Origin: Patescibacteria group bacterium UBA5532
GTDB lineage: Bacteria; Patescibacteriota; Gracilibacteria; BD1-5; UBA2023
Direction of reading: 5' to 3'
NCBI GenBank assembly: GCA_002426885.1
Contig: DINU01000007.1
Location: forward strand, 1-54,987
Length of the DNA stretch: 54,987 nt
The notes beneath the pieces were generated by a model. It had not been told where the DNA came from, did not search any database, and was given only the letters and a program-made list of their open reading frames with translations. Position 1 is the stretch's first letter. The number at the start of each line of letters is the position of its first letter. Positions 9,970 through 21,744 of the stretch are shown here, piece after piece. The position numbers were made by a program, and so were the translations under genes.

Positions 9970-10674
9970 TTATAAAAAAAGCGTGAAAATAATGTATAGG
10001 AGTGGCACATGTATGACGTATGCCCAGAGTGATCTTTTCCCGATCCATGCCACCCATGCCATTCATTTCCATTTTTTCTGAAGCCAAGCGAGAAATGTCA
10101 CATTCCCCTCGAGGAGATTCATGATACCGTACCCGATAAGAAAATATCAAAACCAGGGGATCAGTGGATAATAATCAGCTGAGTAAAAATCTCCGTGTAT
10201 TATTCAAAATGGAATCAAAAGAATATTCGTCGCAGATATATTTTCGAGTAATGTTTGTAGGAAAAAAATCCCCATCCCAAGAGCTATGTTCCAGCTTCAG
10301 AAGCGTAGAAAAAATGGAGCAATCAACGTAGATAAAGCAAAGAAATGAATAATTCCGAACACAATCCTCTGCTCATGAAATCAGACAAATGTGACAATCG
10401 ATATAAGAAATGCAATACCTGATAAAAGAAGAGCTCTTTTTATCGAGGTTTTTATGAGTGTACTTCTTGGCTTATGCGCGACCTGCAAGCGATACGACAC
10501 ACCCGCAATGATAATGAAAGTAATCGCGACAATACGTCAGAAAATATACCACGATAACCGATATGTATCGAGACTCGTGTACCCAAAAATATGGATCAGC
10601 ATATAGTGCGCATGGAACAAGATCATTCCAAGAATTGCAAATCCACGGATGGAATCTATTTTTTGAGAGCGCAT
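9970..10674 (-). CDS. HGSNAT/DUF1624-like membrane acyltransferase
   Basis: A 234-residue multi-pass membrane protein. The N-terminus RSQKIDSIRGFAILGMILFH matches the Arg-x-x-x-Ile-Asp-x-x-Arg-Gly motif followed by a helix ending in a conserved His, as in the heparan-alpha-glucosaminide N-acetyltransferase catalytic family. About six to seven hydrophobic helices follow. Family members move acyl groups across or at the membrane; the substrate here is unknown. At 234 residues it is at the short end for the family. Frame checked from ATG 10672-10674 to TAA 9970-9972 with at least six TGA glycines. Confidence 0.78.
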
Positions 10675-10826
10675 TCAGGGGGGGCGATCATGAGATTATT
10701 TCTGTAAAAGCATACAGAAAAACGTTCTAAACCAAAATAATATTGTTATGTCTCACGTTCAAGATTTATGGGGATCCCCGGTTTTTCACCCAATGAATGA
10801 AGAAGACAAATGGTCCACAGGAAGCA

Positions 10827-11138
10827 CTATGAAGGAATGGAAAAAGAAATGTGCGTCGTCCCATCATACGACTCACAATATCCAGGAAAATCAGAGCTGA
10901 CTTCTATTTCTGTATATCAGAGTGCTTCGAGAAGAGCTCAGATATTCTCATCGGGATCACAGCACACCCTCGAGCCCAGCACGATATCGACTCGTCGTTC
11001 ACATTGCGCAATCGTCTTGTGGATAGATTTTTCGAGTGCCCTTTGTGTAGATCGGGATACTTTTTTTCTTAAGATATCGGCTCGCTTCTCAGGAGTTATG
11101 GCTGCAAGTTTTTCACTTGCTTCTCTCGCATTGATCAT
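10827..11138 (-). CDS. Small hypothetical protein
   Basis: This 103-residue frame starts MINAREASEKLAAITPEKR and ends at TAG 10827-10829 after two TGA glycines. The first half is helical and basic with KRADILRKKVSRSTQRALEK. The second half is acidic with aromatic residues (EALGYTEIEVSSDFPGY). The overall form resembles small phage or accessory proteins, but no family is recognised. A competing plus-strand frame from 10750 overlaps its 3' half; the minus frame looks better because of its start and its amino-acid composition. Confidence 0.6.
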
Positions 11139-11298
11139 AGAAATAAAGATAAGGAATAAAGCACATGTACTCTATCCTGGACACAAAAATTTACCGGAGA
11201 ATATGTATTTTCTGTAATTTTTATTTGCATAATGCCTGCATTTTATTTTTACAGAGAAAAAAATACGTTATAATAAATGTGTAATTATTTGTTTCATT

Positions 11299-12033
11299 AT
11301 GGAAAAATATATCACACTCTTCGAGCGTCTCGGAATACACGAGAAAATAGCACGGGTCTATCTCGATCTGCTCGAACATGGTACATCAAGTATTGCTGAT
11401 ATAACGAAGCGATCGGGACTACATCGTGTGGAAGTGTATCGAGCGATTCCATTTCTGGAAGAGGAGCGACTCATCATGCGGGTAACTCGAGGAAAAAGAA
11501 CGCTCTATCGACCTCTTTCTCCCGAGCGTATCAATGAGCTTATTCGTAACTTTGAACGACGAAATGGACCGATCATGGATGATCTGATGATAAAATATGA
11601 AAAGCTCTCGAAGCATATCTCTGTCAGTTATGAAGAGTGAGCTTCATGAATTACACGAGTATTTCATGATATTGTCGAGAGTCTTCCGAACGGTGCGGTA
11701 TTCTATCGGATCAGTGCCGAGAATGACGTCACGAAGTCAAATACCTATCTTCCAGCTGATTATCGCGCGAAGAGAGATGCGAAAAATCTCGAGCGGGTGG
11801 TGATAAGCTCGAGTAAAGCTGCACTCCCGAAGCAGAGACGCCTTGAGCGAGATATGGTCGTGATTCCGAAAGAATTCGATGAATTGAACCAGAATGTAAC
11901 GATGACGATCTATGGAGATAAGATCGCCTTCATCGATTTTAGTGAGGAGCATTCTATTATTATCGAGAATCCGATGATCGCAGACTTTCAGAGAAAAATC
12001 TTCAAGCTCCTCTACAAAAAGTTGAAAGGTTAG
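11299..12033 (+). CDS. TrmB-family transcriptional regulator
   Basis: A 244-residue protein. The N-terminal winged helix is clear: LFERLGIHEKIARVYLDLLE, then SIADITKRSGLHRVEVYRAI as the recognition region, and LIMRVTRGKRTLYRPLSPER as the wing. This is typical of TrmB regulators, which often sense sugars or other small ligands through their C-terminal domain. That domain here (about residues 115-244) includes TRVFHDIVESLPNGAVFYRI and ERDMVVIPKEFDELNQNVTM, close to the phospholipase-D-like fold of the family. The target is unknown. The helical-repeat and AAA+ genes on either side are natural candidates. One TGA glycine at 11638-11640. Confidence 0.85.
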
Positions 12034-12073
12034 AGAGTGGGGATTCTCCATGTAATTCATCTCACGAACATAT

Positions 12074-12099
12074 AAAAAACGCAGTGTTTGAAGCACTGC
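12074..12099 (-). terminator. Possible terminator of the AAA+ gene
   Basis: GCAGTG (12081-12086) and CACTGC (12094-12099) form a 6-bp stem; on the minus strand a run of six T follows (12079-12074). It lies about 160 nt beyond the AAA+ gene stop and inside a possible small plus-strand ORF. Confidence 0.4.
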
Positions 12100-12257
12100 A
12101 TGAACTGAATTGTACGGAATGGCTCGCCCTTGCTGAGTTACTTTGAACGAAATATAGAGATGATATTACAAATCTCTGAAGATTTCTTCAGTGCCATACG
12201 TGACTAAAGGATCTCTTAGTAAGAAATAAATTCACTCCTACAATAATCAACTCTTAA
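12084..12257 (+). CDS. Possible small protein downstream of the TrmB regulator
   Basis: A plus-strand frame open from inside the 3' end of the regulator gene to TAA 12255-12257. The only normal start is GTG 12084, giving 57 residues (ELNCTEWLALAELLGTKYR, then TGLKDLLVRNKFT), a composition that looks like part of a winged-helix domain. Its stop abuts the stop of the convergent AAA+ gene exactly. It may be a real small gene, or a remnant once joined to the regulator by a different frame. Confidence 0.35.
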
Positions 12258-14498
12258 CTATTTCATAAATCCTATTCAGCCACCATGGGATCAGAGACTC
12301 GATCGCCATTTTTTCATAGAATTCTCACGTGCCTGCATATCAGAGACAGGAACAAGACAATTATCAATTTCTTTATCTATAATAAATCTTACTCAGTCAG
12401 CTCATAGTTTTTCAATATCCTCAAACTCCAATGCCTCGTAAATACCAAGACAGAGTGCGGATATATGACTTGGGGTAAAATGAGTAGTACGATCAATAAT
12501 GGAGTCCTCAATCTGTGTAAGTGGTAAAGTAACTCAAATTATTTTGGATAATCATTTTCTTTCCCAGTGTGCCTGTAGAATAGACTTTAATAATGGTTTC
12601 TCAATTGGGTACTGAAATGAGAGAAGCGTATCCAGTCTATTCGGTCGAAGATGGCGTTGAGGAAGAATTTCTGGATTATTTGTCGAAGCAATTACTGTAA
12701 CAGGAAGAAATCAAACTCATTCAAAAAGCGTAGTCATTGCTTGTGAAACTGGATCAGAATCGAGTCATTGTTCTTTTACTATTGTGTCAATATCTTCAAT
12801 CACAAGAATAATCGGTCTGCCTGTATTTTCATGAATATCAGACAGTCTTTTCCTAAATCCTGAAACACTTTTCACGAGTAAATCCGCAAACTCCATTATT
12901 CAGATATTTATTACATTCGCCTCAAGACGAACTTCCTCACCATTTCGTAAATTATATGTTCTTTCAGCTATCAAATGTGTGAGCAATTGTGACTTTCAAG
13001 TTCCATATACTCAATAAAGAAGCATATTGTGTGCTTTTCATATAGCTCCTTTTTTCTTCTTATGTTCAGCTGAAAGAGGCCATACGACCTTTTGTACCAT
13101 TGTATCATACTGCTCCTTCATAGATGAAGGGTCAAATCTTTCTACTCATTCGAGAGAAAGCCTGTTATACATTTCATATATCTCCCTCCATACAATATGA
13201 GCAGGTAATAACTTTTTATTCTTCAAAAAATATGAAGTCTGAATCATTACAAATAACGTAACATCTTGACCTAATTCTGTTGCGAATCGTAACACTCGTT
13301 TTCCATTTTTATCAAGTGGCTGAACATCAATGATATGCGTATTCTCATATCCCTTTGATCCTGAAAAATATCCAGAATATTTCTTTGCTCAGAGTCTTGT
13401 CTGAATCGGGTGATCAAATCTTTTTGGCTCTCAAGAAGATTGAAAATCAGAGATGACTCATCGAAGTCACCTGACCAATTCTGTAAATTCAGATTGTGAG
13501 AAATCATCGGGGAGTTCCCACTCTGAAATGTGCTGAGCTATATCTACGAGTTTCTTTTTATTCCCTTCTGCATCTTCATCGAGCTTTATTCGAAATAAGC
13601 TAAAATTATAAAACTCAGGCATATGTAAATCTTTTGCTATTCACATATTCCCAATTCCTGTGCGAAAATATCTTCAAAATATATACTTTGTCTTCTCTGG
13701 TCACCAGAGCTTAAGTGCGCTATCCACATCGACATCGTAGAGAAACCAATTTGGATTGATAAAACCATTTCTGGAATCTACAACGAGATCAGAAGTTGCA
13801 TCAAGATAATTGCCTGTAAGTCTTCAGGTATCATCAGCTTCATACATCATCTCCCTTTCTATTTTTCAAACATTGATTCAAAGAAATGGAAATCTTTCTC
13901 CAATATCTATAAAAACATCGGGACTTGATCCGTTCGCTGAACACACATCGCACAAAGCGTCTTCCGTGCAGACTTTATCGACATTAAATGCCCCGAGAAA
14001 TAGTTTTGCATCATAAGGAAGACCATAATTCTCCCAAAGAGAATCGATAATCTCATTCGACACTCCTGAAAACTCTCTATAAATCTCTCGAACTTGTCTT
14101 TTGATATACTTGTCCCGATCAAGACCTGATTCTAATAATTCTTGTTTTCTTGAATCAGGAAGTTTGTCATATGACTTCCCAATTATAAGCTTAAATCTTG
14201 CGAGTGCGACTTTTTTTCTCGATAGTCTCCCCATTAATTCCAGTTCATAATGTCATAACTTGAGTATTTCTTCTTCTGTTAGAGTTTTTGTTCCTGTAGC
14301 AAATAACACTGCGGAACGAATCATTCACATCAATTGCTCAGATAAATCTTTATCTCAAAAAACGTGTTCTCGAAATAGTTTTCAGAGTCTTCAGACTTGA
14401 TCTACGGGATTAAGTTCTGTAAAATCCTTGTCTCTCAATGCCTTGGATAATCCACTTCGATGGGAAAATAATTTTGCTGATATGCTTACTCGGTTCAT
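12258..14498 (-). CDS. AAA+ family ATPase with a large unassigned N-terminal region
   Basis: A 746-residue protein, translated without a TAA or TAG from ATG 14496-14498 to TAG 12258-12260. Walker A (GVYGTGKSQLLT) lies at about residue 493; two of its glycines are TGA codons. Walker B is IILVIEDIDTI. A sensor-1/arginine-finger region follows (ASTNNPEILPQRHLRPNRLD) and then a small helical lid. The pattern is that of classic AAA proteins (Cdc48/FtsH/spastin type), with no protease domain. The first ~460 residues match nothing I recognise and include a CTEDALCDVC cysteine pair. A remodelling or unfolding role is expected from the family. It is A+T richer than the housekeeping genes and shares its promoter with the helical-repeat gene. 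Confidence 0.85.
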
Positions 14499-14522
14499 AG
14501 TGAGTTGATTAAATTATTGTGT

Positions 14523-14550
14523 AATATAATCAATAGTCAATATAATGCAA
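14523..14550 (-). promoter_or_regulatory. Predicted promoter of the AAA+ gene, with shared spacer
   Basis: TTGCAT (14550-14545), spacer TATATTGACTATTGAT and TATATT (14528-14523), with a leader of about 20 nt. It is nearly the same as the promoter at 9728-9755. Confidence 0.6.
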
Positions 14551-14592
14551 GTGGACTTATGTTACAATTGCAGCAAGTGGAATTTATTAATT

Positions 14593-14695
14593 CTCCAAAA
14601 TCTTATAGATTTGTCTTATAATCTCTCCCACCCCTCCATCCCATCCACTGAATACTCAACGGATACTCACTCTTCAAGAGTTCGCAAACAGCTAA
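14593..14695 (-). pseudogene. Possible remnant coding end
   Basis: Between a TAG near 14694 and a TAA near 14596 the minus strand is open for about 33 codons. The end reads naturally (VGEIIRQIYKILEN). There is no start codon context and no recognisable family. It may be the decayed 3' end of a gene, or chance. Confidence 0.2.
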
Positions 14696-14730
14696 AAAAC
14701 GAGAAATCCTGAATTTCGTATTTGCGAACT
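14679..14730. repeat. Nested inverted repeat
   Basis: AGTTCGCAAA (14679-14688) pairs perfectly with TTTGCGAACT (14721-14730). Inside, ACGAGAAAT (14699-14707) pairs with most of AATTTCGT (14712-14719). The result is a long interrupted hairpin in non-coding DNA upstream of the AAA+ promoter. No function is assigned. Confidence 0.5.
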
Positions 14731-14764
14731 TTGAGGCAGATGGCAGTAAGCTTTTATATAAAAC

Positions 14765-14795
14765 AAAAAGAGCCGTTCTGAGAACTGCTCTTTTG
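14765..14795 (-). terminator. Terminator of the tRNA-Ser/tRNA-Asn transcript
   Basis: CAAAAAGAGC and GCTCTTTTG arms enclose GTTCTGAGAAC; on the minus strand T-runs follow. It lies 17 nt beyond the tRNA-Asn 3' end. Confidence 0.65.
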
Positions 14796-14811
14796 TGCTG
14801 AAGGTTGAAAA

Positions 14812-14886
14812 TGGCTCCCCGAACTGGATTCGAACCAGTGACCTACCGGTTAACAGCCGGTTGCTCTACCGCTGAGCTATCGAGGA
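14812..14886 (-). tRNA. tRNA-Asn (anticodon GUU)
   Basis: A full cloverleaf on the minus strand: acceptor TCCTCGA, D-arm AGCTCAGCGGTAGAGC, anticodon stem ACCGG/CCGGT with loop CTGTTAA, T-loop TTCGAAT and encoded CCA. Confidence 0.95.
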
Positions 14887-14982
14887 ATACGGTGAAAAAA
14901 ATGTATGCGTATAGTATGAAATCATCCTTTTTTGTCAAATTTTTATCTCCGCAAAGAATGTATTCGTTATAGCATAAGGAAC

Positions 14983-15072
14983 TGGCGGAGAGAAGGGGAT
15001 TCGAACCCCTGATCCGCCGAAACGGATACACGCTTTCCAAGCGTGCGCACTCGACCACTATGCGACCTCTCC
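14983..15072 (-). tRNA. tRNA-Ser (anticodon GGA)
   Basis: A 90-nt class II tRNA on the minus strand: acceptor GGAGAGG/ and TCTCTCCG, anticodon stem CACGC/GCGTG with loop TTGGAAA, a long variable arm (ATCCGTTTCGGCGGAT), T-loop TTCGAAT and encoded CCA. Confidence 0.95.
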
Positions 15073-15126
15073 ATAGAGGGCTTTACTATAGAGTTTTTTT
15101 CTTTTTTTGCAAGAAAAGATACGATT

Positions 15127-18100
15127 TTATCGCGGATGTCTCATATATTCTTGGTACGAATGCACTGGAAACTGTCCGACTTTTTTCTCAGCGAGAAGTG
15201 AGCGAATGAAGAACTTCGCGAGTTTCACATTCGTAATCAGTGGAATCTTTCGATCGACGGCTTTCCGACGGATCGAGTAGCCACTTTTTTCCTCCTCACG
15301 CAGATTCCCACTCGGACTATTAATGATGAGATCGAATCGCTTCTGATCGATCATCTCGAGAATCGGATTATTCCCATCCGCATCACGTCGTTCGAGTGCT
15401 ATCGTCTCGATACCTTCTTGTGCAAAAATATCATGCGTTCCGGAGGTCGTATAGAGAGTATACCCAAGTGCCTGAAGCGTACGCACCGACGAAAGCATAT
15501 CCACCTTATCGGCGATCGGCCCGAGTGTGATAAGAATATTTTTTCCTTCGAGAATGATTCCCGTCGCATTCAGCGCGAACATGAGTGTCTCCTGTATATT
15601 TTCCCCGATACATCCGACTTCTCCTGTCGACGCCATCTCGATCCCGAGCTGAGGATCCGCTCATTTCAGTCGATGAAATGAATATTGCGAAGCTTTTATC
15701 CCGACATGATCGAGATCCAGCGTGTTATATGGTGCATGAATATCTTCTCCCATGATCGCACGGGTCGCAATCTCGATAAAGTTATATCCGCTAATCTTCG
15801 AAACAAAAGGAAAACTTCGAGATGCGCGTAGATTACATTCGATGACTTTAATCTCATCATTTTTCGCAAGAAACTGAATATTAAATGGACCTGTAATATG
15901 CAGGGCTTTTACGATCTTCTTCGCGATACGCTTCGTCCGATGAATCGTCTCGATATGCAGTGTCTGCGCTGGAAAAAGCACCGTCGCATCTCATGAGTGG
16001 ACGCCAGCATTCTCGATATGTTCGGAGATAGCATAGAGCTCGAGCTTTCCGTCCTTCGCGACGCCATCGATCTCGATCTCCTTCGCATTCATCTCGAATT
16101 TCGAGATCACAGTCGGGAATTCTCGTGAGACTACCAGTGTATCGAGAAAAATCTCGAGCTGTCTCCGATCGGCACAGACGCGCATATTCGCACCAGAAAG
16201 CACATACGAAGGACGGATAATCACCGGATATTCATGTTTTTCAGCAAAAAGCAATGCCTCTTCCTTGGTCGTGAGCTCCGCCCAGAGTGGTTGCTCCACG
16301 TCGATCGAGTCAAGAAGCGAAGAAAAAGCATGTCGATTTTCAGCGGAATCAATATCGTCGGGATCAGTCCCGATGACGGGAATATGTGCATTTTTCAGAC
16401 GTGTCGCGAGATTGTTCGCGATCTGTCCGCCCATCGCTATGATGACTCCGATCGGATTCTCTCGATCGAAAATCGCACGAATCGTCTCGAGGTTAATCTC
16501 CTCGAAGTAGAGAATATCCGAAGTATCGAAGTCAGTCGAGACAGTCTCGGGGTTAAAATTCAGCATAATCGTCTCATATCCGAGTGTTCTCAGGGTCGAG
16601 AGAGCAGATACCGAACACCAGTCGAACTCGACGGAAGAGCCGATCCGATACGCTCCAGAGCCAAGTACGAGGACTTTCTTTTTTTCGCTCGGCGTTTCTC
16701 TCTTTTCTGCTTCTGGATCGCCGTGGTACGTCATATAACAGTAGTTCGTCTCGGAGGGAAATTCTCCCGCGAGTGTATCGATCCGATTCACTTTCGGCAG
16801 AAGATGATGGTATTTGCGGAATTCGTAGATTTTTTCTTCTTCTATGCCGAGAATCCGCTCGAGTTGTCGATCAGAAAATCCTCGCTTCTTCGCAGTACGA
16901 AGCAGAGGAAGATGTCGTGCGTCGAGAGTAGAAATCTCTGACTTCAGCTTCAGATACGTTGTGACAATATTCTGAAGTTTTGTCAGGAAAAAAATATCAA
17001 TATGCGTCTTCCGATGAAGTTCTTCGAGAGAGACGCCATGGAGTATCGCCCGCACCAGCGCGAACATGCGTTTTGGAGTCGGTCGATCGAGATCATTTTC
17101 TCGGAAATTATCATCCCACGTATTTCAGATCAAGCCCAATGCTCCAATATCGAGATTCCGAAATGCCTTCTGAAGCGCCTCTTCTATATTTCTTCCGATC
17201 GCCATCACTTCGCCGACAGACTTCATCTCAGAATTGATCGACTGGTCGACTTTCTCGAATTTCTCGAGATCCCAGCGTGGGACTTTTACCACGACATAGT
17301 CGAGACTCGGCTCAAAAAAAGCACTTGTCACGCCTGTGACATGATTCTGAATCGTGTCGAGCGTATAGCCGAGTGCGATCTTCGCAGCGACATATGCGAG
17401 CGGATATCCCGTCACTTTCGATGCAAGCGCAGACGATCGTGACAGGCGAGCATTTACCTCGATGACACAGTATCGATCAGAGTGTGGATCGAGCGCAAAC
17501 TGGATATTACACTCTCAGACGATCCCGAGTGTGCGGATCACACGAAGTGAGAGATCACGAAGCATCTGGTGATCATGATCCGAGAGTGTCTGACTCGGAG
17601 CGACGACGATACTTTCACCCGTGTGGATTCCCATCGGATCGATATTTTCCATGTTACACACTGTTATACACGAGTCATTCGCATCACGGACGACCTCGTA
17701 TTCGAGCTCTTTCCAGCCGACCAGACTCTCATCGAGAATCACCTGATTCGAGTAGGAAAATGCTTTCTCGAGGAGTGGTAAGAGCTCTGCTTCATTCTCT
17801 GCGAATCCACTTCCGAGTCCACCAAGCGCAAATGCAGCACGAACAAGTACGGGAAATCCTATTTCCTCTGCGACTTTCTGAGCTTCTTCGATGTTTTTCG
17901 CAATACCACTCTTCGCGTAGTTCACATCGATCGAGCGAAGAACTGCATTAAACTCCTCGCGGTCTTCTGTAAGGCGAATCGTAGCAAGCGGAGTCCCGAG
18001 AACTTCGACATGATATCGCTCGAGCACTCCACGTTCTTCGAGTTCGAGTCCACAGTTCAGTGCTGTCTGTCATCAGAATGCGAGCATAATCCCATCAGGT

Positions 18101-18333
18101 CGTTCTTGCTCGATCACGCGCTCGACATATTCTGGGAGCACCGGAAGAAGATAGAGATGATCTGCAAATCACGGATCCGTCTGGACGGTCGCAATATTCG
18201 GATTGATGAGGACGATCTCGACTCATTCTTCCTTCATGGCTTTTATCGCCTGACTTCCTGAGTAGTCAAATTCTCATGCTTCACCGATTTTCAGCGCACC
18301 AGAACCGAGGATGAGGATTTTTTTATGTATCAT
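15127..18333 (-). CDS. carB: Carbamoyl-phosphate synthase large subunit
   Basis: A 1068-residue protein, close to the usual ~1070. The N-terminal half starts KKILILGSGALKIGEAGEFD and carries SGIAKNIEEAQKVAEEIGFP, VRAAFALGGLGSGF and the ATP-grasp residues IEVNARLSRSSALASK. The second half repeats the fold (KKVLVLGSGAYRIGSSVEFD, YPVIIRPSYVLSGANM, VIECNLRASRSFPFVSKISG). The C-terminal allosteric MGS-like domain is present (ILITLGPIADKVDMLSSVRT). Both ATP sites look intact, so it should make carbamoyl phosphate from bicarbonate, ATP and CarA-supplied ammonia. It starts 5 nt after the carA stop. No pyrimidine or arginine genes lie nearby. Confidence 0.97.
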
Positions 18334-18338
18334 AGGAA

Positions 18339-19421
18339 TTAAAGTTGTTGGATAAAATCATGAAAAAGATAGTAGCTGTCATGTGGTCACGGTGTTGCCT
18401 CTGGATGAAACTGGACACTCGCAATATTCGTATCCCGGAAGTAAATCCCTTCATTCGTGCCATCATTCATATTCTGCATCCACGGAGCGACATGCTTTGG
18501 AAGTGTCGATTCATCGATCGCAAACGAATGATTCTGGGAAGTCAGAATGCACCGATCCGAGCGAATATCCCTTACTGGCTGATTCTGTCCGCGATGCCCA
18601 TAGGGAAGTTTATAGGTTTTTGCACCACTCGCGAGTGCAAGGAGCTGATTTCCGAGACAGATTCCGAAGATCGGCTTTTTCATCGTGATTGCCTTCTGAA
18701 TCTCCTGGATCGTTGGGAGATATTTTGCAGGATCGCCCGGTCCATTCGAGATAAAAATCCCATCATATTCTAAGTCTTTCCGAGTGAACGGAAAATCTCA
18801 TGGAACGCGGATAATATCGAGTCCGAGTGAGAGAAAAATCCGAAGCATATTATTTTTTATCCCCATATCGACGACGAGAAGTGTCTTGCCGATCGGAGTC
18901 GGGGAGTGATAGAGAATCGGCTCAGAGATGCTCACTTCGTATGCGAGCAGTCGCTCATTCGGATCCGAGAAATGTTCGCGATCAGGAATATGCTCGAGGA
19001 GAATCTTTCACGGGACGGCACCATGCTCACGAATATATTCCGTGACAGCACGTGTATCGATCCCTTCGATCGCTGGGATCTTCTGAGCGATCAGAAAGTC
19101 TGCAAGCGACCCGTGCGCTTCATAATGCGAAAAGTGCTTCGCATATTCTGAGACGATCAGTCATGATACATGAATCTGATCTGACTCGAAGTGTTTTTTC
19201 AGTCAAAAAAAATCCCTGGCTTCGAAGTCAGGGATTCCATAATTTCCAACGAGTGGGTATGTGAGCGTAAGGATTTGTCCGCGATATGATGGGTCGGTCA
19301 GAGTCTCAGGATATCCGATCATGCCAGTGTTGAAGACGACTTCTCCACTGGTATTGCCCTCGTATCCGAAGCTTTCTCCTTCCCAGCTTTTTCCAGTCTC
19401 GAGAACGAGAGTTGCTTTCAT
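18339..19421 (-). CDS. carA: Carbamoyl-phosphate synthase small (glutaminase) subunit
   Basis: A 360-residue protein starting MKATLVLETGKSWEGESFGY. The CPSase small-chain domain (EVVFNTGMIGYPETLTDPSY) is followed by a class I glutaminase. The nucleophile lies in PIFGICLGNQLLALASG (Cys about 255) and the His-Glu pair in VQFHPEATPGP (about 337-339). It releases ammonia from glutamine for CarB, whose gene follows after 5 nt, so the two form an operon. An upstream in-frame Met would add about 19 hydrophobic residues with no family support; I use ATG 19419-19421. Confidence 0.97.
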
Positions 19422-19488
19422 ACTTGCAAAAGTTAAAAAAATCGCTCTGGATTGTATAAAAATACGGAAAAGAATCAAGGCAAAAATT

Positions 19489-21744
19489 TTACCCTTCCCA
19501 AGTCATATCGATCAGTCGAGATGATCGGAACTGCGGAATCGCAAATCGAAGACGCTCGATAATCCGATCGTAGAAGTAATAATCCTCCTCATCTGACGTC
19601 AGATGAAAAATCACCTGCACGATCGAAATATGATTCTCGACTCAGAAATCTCACTGCATCTGCTCGATACTCTCGATATTCAGATGCATCCGATGAAAGA
19701 GATCGAAGATCGTATAGAGCGCACCCGGCTCATTCAGGATAAAAATCTCGAACTTGATCTGTGTCCCAAGTGGTTGCTCATTGCTCCATCGACAGGAGAT
19801 CCGTCGCTCGAGCTCGATTTTTTTCATGTTTTTACAGTTATACCGATGGACGGTCACTCATCACTGCCCAATAGAAGCGACGATGCGATCTTTCGGTGTC
19901 GGCATACAGCACTTCGCGAGTTTATAGGGGATATTTTTCTCACCTCAGATGATCGGAGTAATCGTGTCTACGTCTTCTTTTTGTGTATCACGTTTCTTTG
20001 TCTTTTCTTTCGTCGGAGTCTTCTGGATCGAGGTCAGCTTTCTCAGAACATCAGTATTCAGCTCATGCATCACAGAAGATGGCTTACGGGAGAGATTTCC
20101 GAGCTGTACGAGCACATCTTCACGCTGCTTCATGTCGAGCTCATGTCCTCAGAGATAACGTAATATCGAGAGATCTTTATCGAGATCCGCTCCATAATTT
20201 TTCTCGAGATAGGACTGAAAAATCGTCCGACCGCGCTCGATAATCAGATCGCGCTGTTCACGATTTATCACCTGACGAATCACCTCACGTGCACGAGCCG
20301 TCTTCACGAATGAGAGCCATGTCAGGCTCGGTCGCTTATGAATATCTGTGACGATACTGACACTCTCGCCACTATGAAGCTCATAGTCAAGTGGCACGAC
20401 TCGACCATCGACTTTCGCGATGCTCGTCTGATTTCCGACGTCTGAGTGAATAGAATATGCGAAGTCGATCGGTGTCGATCCACGCGGAAGCGTCACGACA
20501 TCTCACGCAGGCGTAAAGACAAAAATCTGATCGCTGAAGACATTCATTTTCATCTCATTCATAAAATTTCCTCCTTCTTCGATCGAGGAGAGAATTTCCT
20601 GAATTTTCTCGACCCAGAATGTGTCATTCGCGACTCGCGATGCTCATGCTTCTGAATATTCGAAGTGTGCGGCGACTCATAGCTCCGCATGCTGATGCAT
20701 CGCCTCTGTGCGGATCTGTATCTCAGTCGGTTGTGAGCGAAGCTCTGGAAAAATCCCGACGACCGTCGTATGAAGCGACTGATAGCCATTTTCTTTCGGG
20801 AGCGCGATATAATCCTTAAACCGCTTCGGAATCGGTGACCACGCATTATGGACGATCCCGAGAAGTTCATAGCAGTGCGGAACATTATCAGTGATGATGC
20901 GAATCGCAAAAAGATCATAGAGATCCGCGACATTCTGGTAGGAGTAATCTTTTCGATGGAGTTTTCGATAGATACTGTATGGGGACTTCACACGATGAGA
21001 AATAGCTGTAATCGGAATATTCGGCGGAATAATCGTCCGAATTACGGAAGTCGCCGTATTCACGAAAAAATCTTGCTCTTCGCGAAGCTCAAGTAACTCC
21101 TTCGTGATCGTCGCATATTCTTCTGGATGAAGAATACGAAAACATTCATTTTCGAGAGATTCTTTCATATGAAAGATACCGAGACGATCTGCGATCGGTG
21201 CATAGATATTCAGTGTCTCGAGCGCGATCCGCTCACGTTTTTTCGGGTCTCCATGATAGTCGAGCGTCTGCATATTATGCATGCGATCCGCGAGCTTCAC
21301 GACGATGACGCGAAGATCATCGACCATCGCGAGGAGCATCTTTCGGAGGCTTCCGATCGTCCGTTCTTCACCACGATACTTGATCACGGAGAGCTTCGAG
21401 AGTCACTCACAGATATGTGCGACATCGTATCAGAATTCTTCTTCTATATCATCCACGGTACGATCAGTATCCTCGATCACATCATGGAGAAGACACGCCT
21501 GAATACTCGTCAGGTCTGGATGAACTGCAAGCAGAAGCTCTGTCGCGAGAACAGGATGGATAATATATGGATCACCACTTTTTCGTGTCTGTCCTTCGTG
21601 TGCTTCTCGTGCAAAAATATACGCCTTCCAGATTTGTTTTTCCACTTCTTCTGGAGAAACGCTTTTCATATAGAGCTGTGTCGGAGCGATCAGTCTCCGC
21701 TTGACGATCGCATCGATCGATGCGAGTGATGGTGTGTGACTCAT
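19489..21744 (-). CDS. Bifunctional (p)ppGpp synthetase/hydrolase (RSH)
   Basis: A 751-residue RelA/SpoT homologue with the full domain order. The HD hydrolase domain has His-Asp and Glu-Asp at 87-88 and 91-92 (LLHDVIEDTD), so hydrolysis is probably active. The synthetase domain has YSYQNVADLYDLFAIRII and ENGYQSLHTTVVG. The TGS domain has FVFTPAGDVVTLPRGSTPID. A helical and zinc-finger-like region reads YKLAKCCMPTPKDRIV, and a C-terminal ACT domain reads FEIFILNEPGALYTIFDLF. It would set the alarmone level in starvation. It is read as one protein only with TGA as glycine. Transcribed away from the alpha-2-macroglobulin gene. Confidence 0.95.

Noticed and set aside
10750..11019. Plus-strand ORF of about 89 codons beginning MSHVQDLWG
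   Set aside because: It overlaps most of the better-supported minus-strand gene at 10827-11138 and has no motif.
14843..15058. ORF spanning tRNA-Asn and tRNA-Ser
   Set aside because: Translation of tRNA sequence (GSNPLLSA, SSAVEQPAVNR), a common false call.
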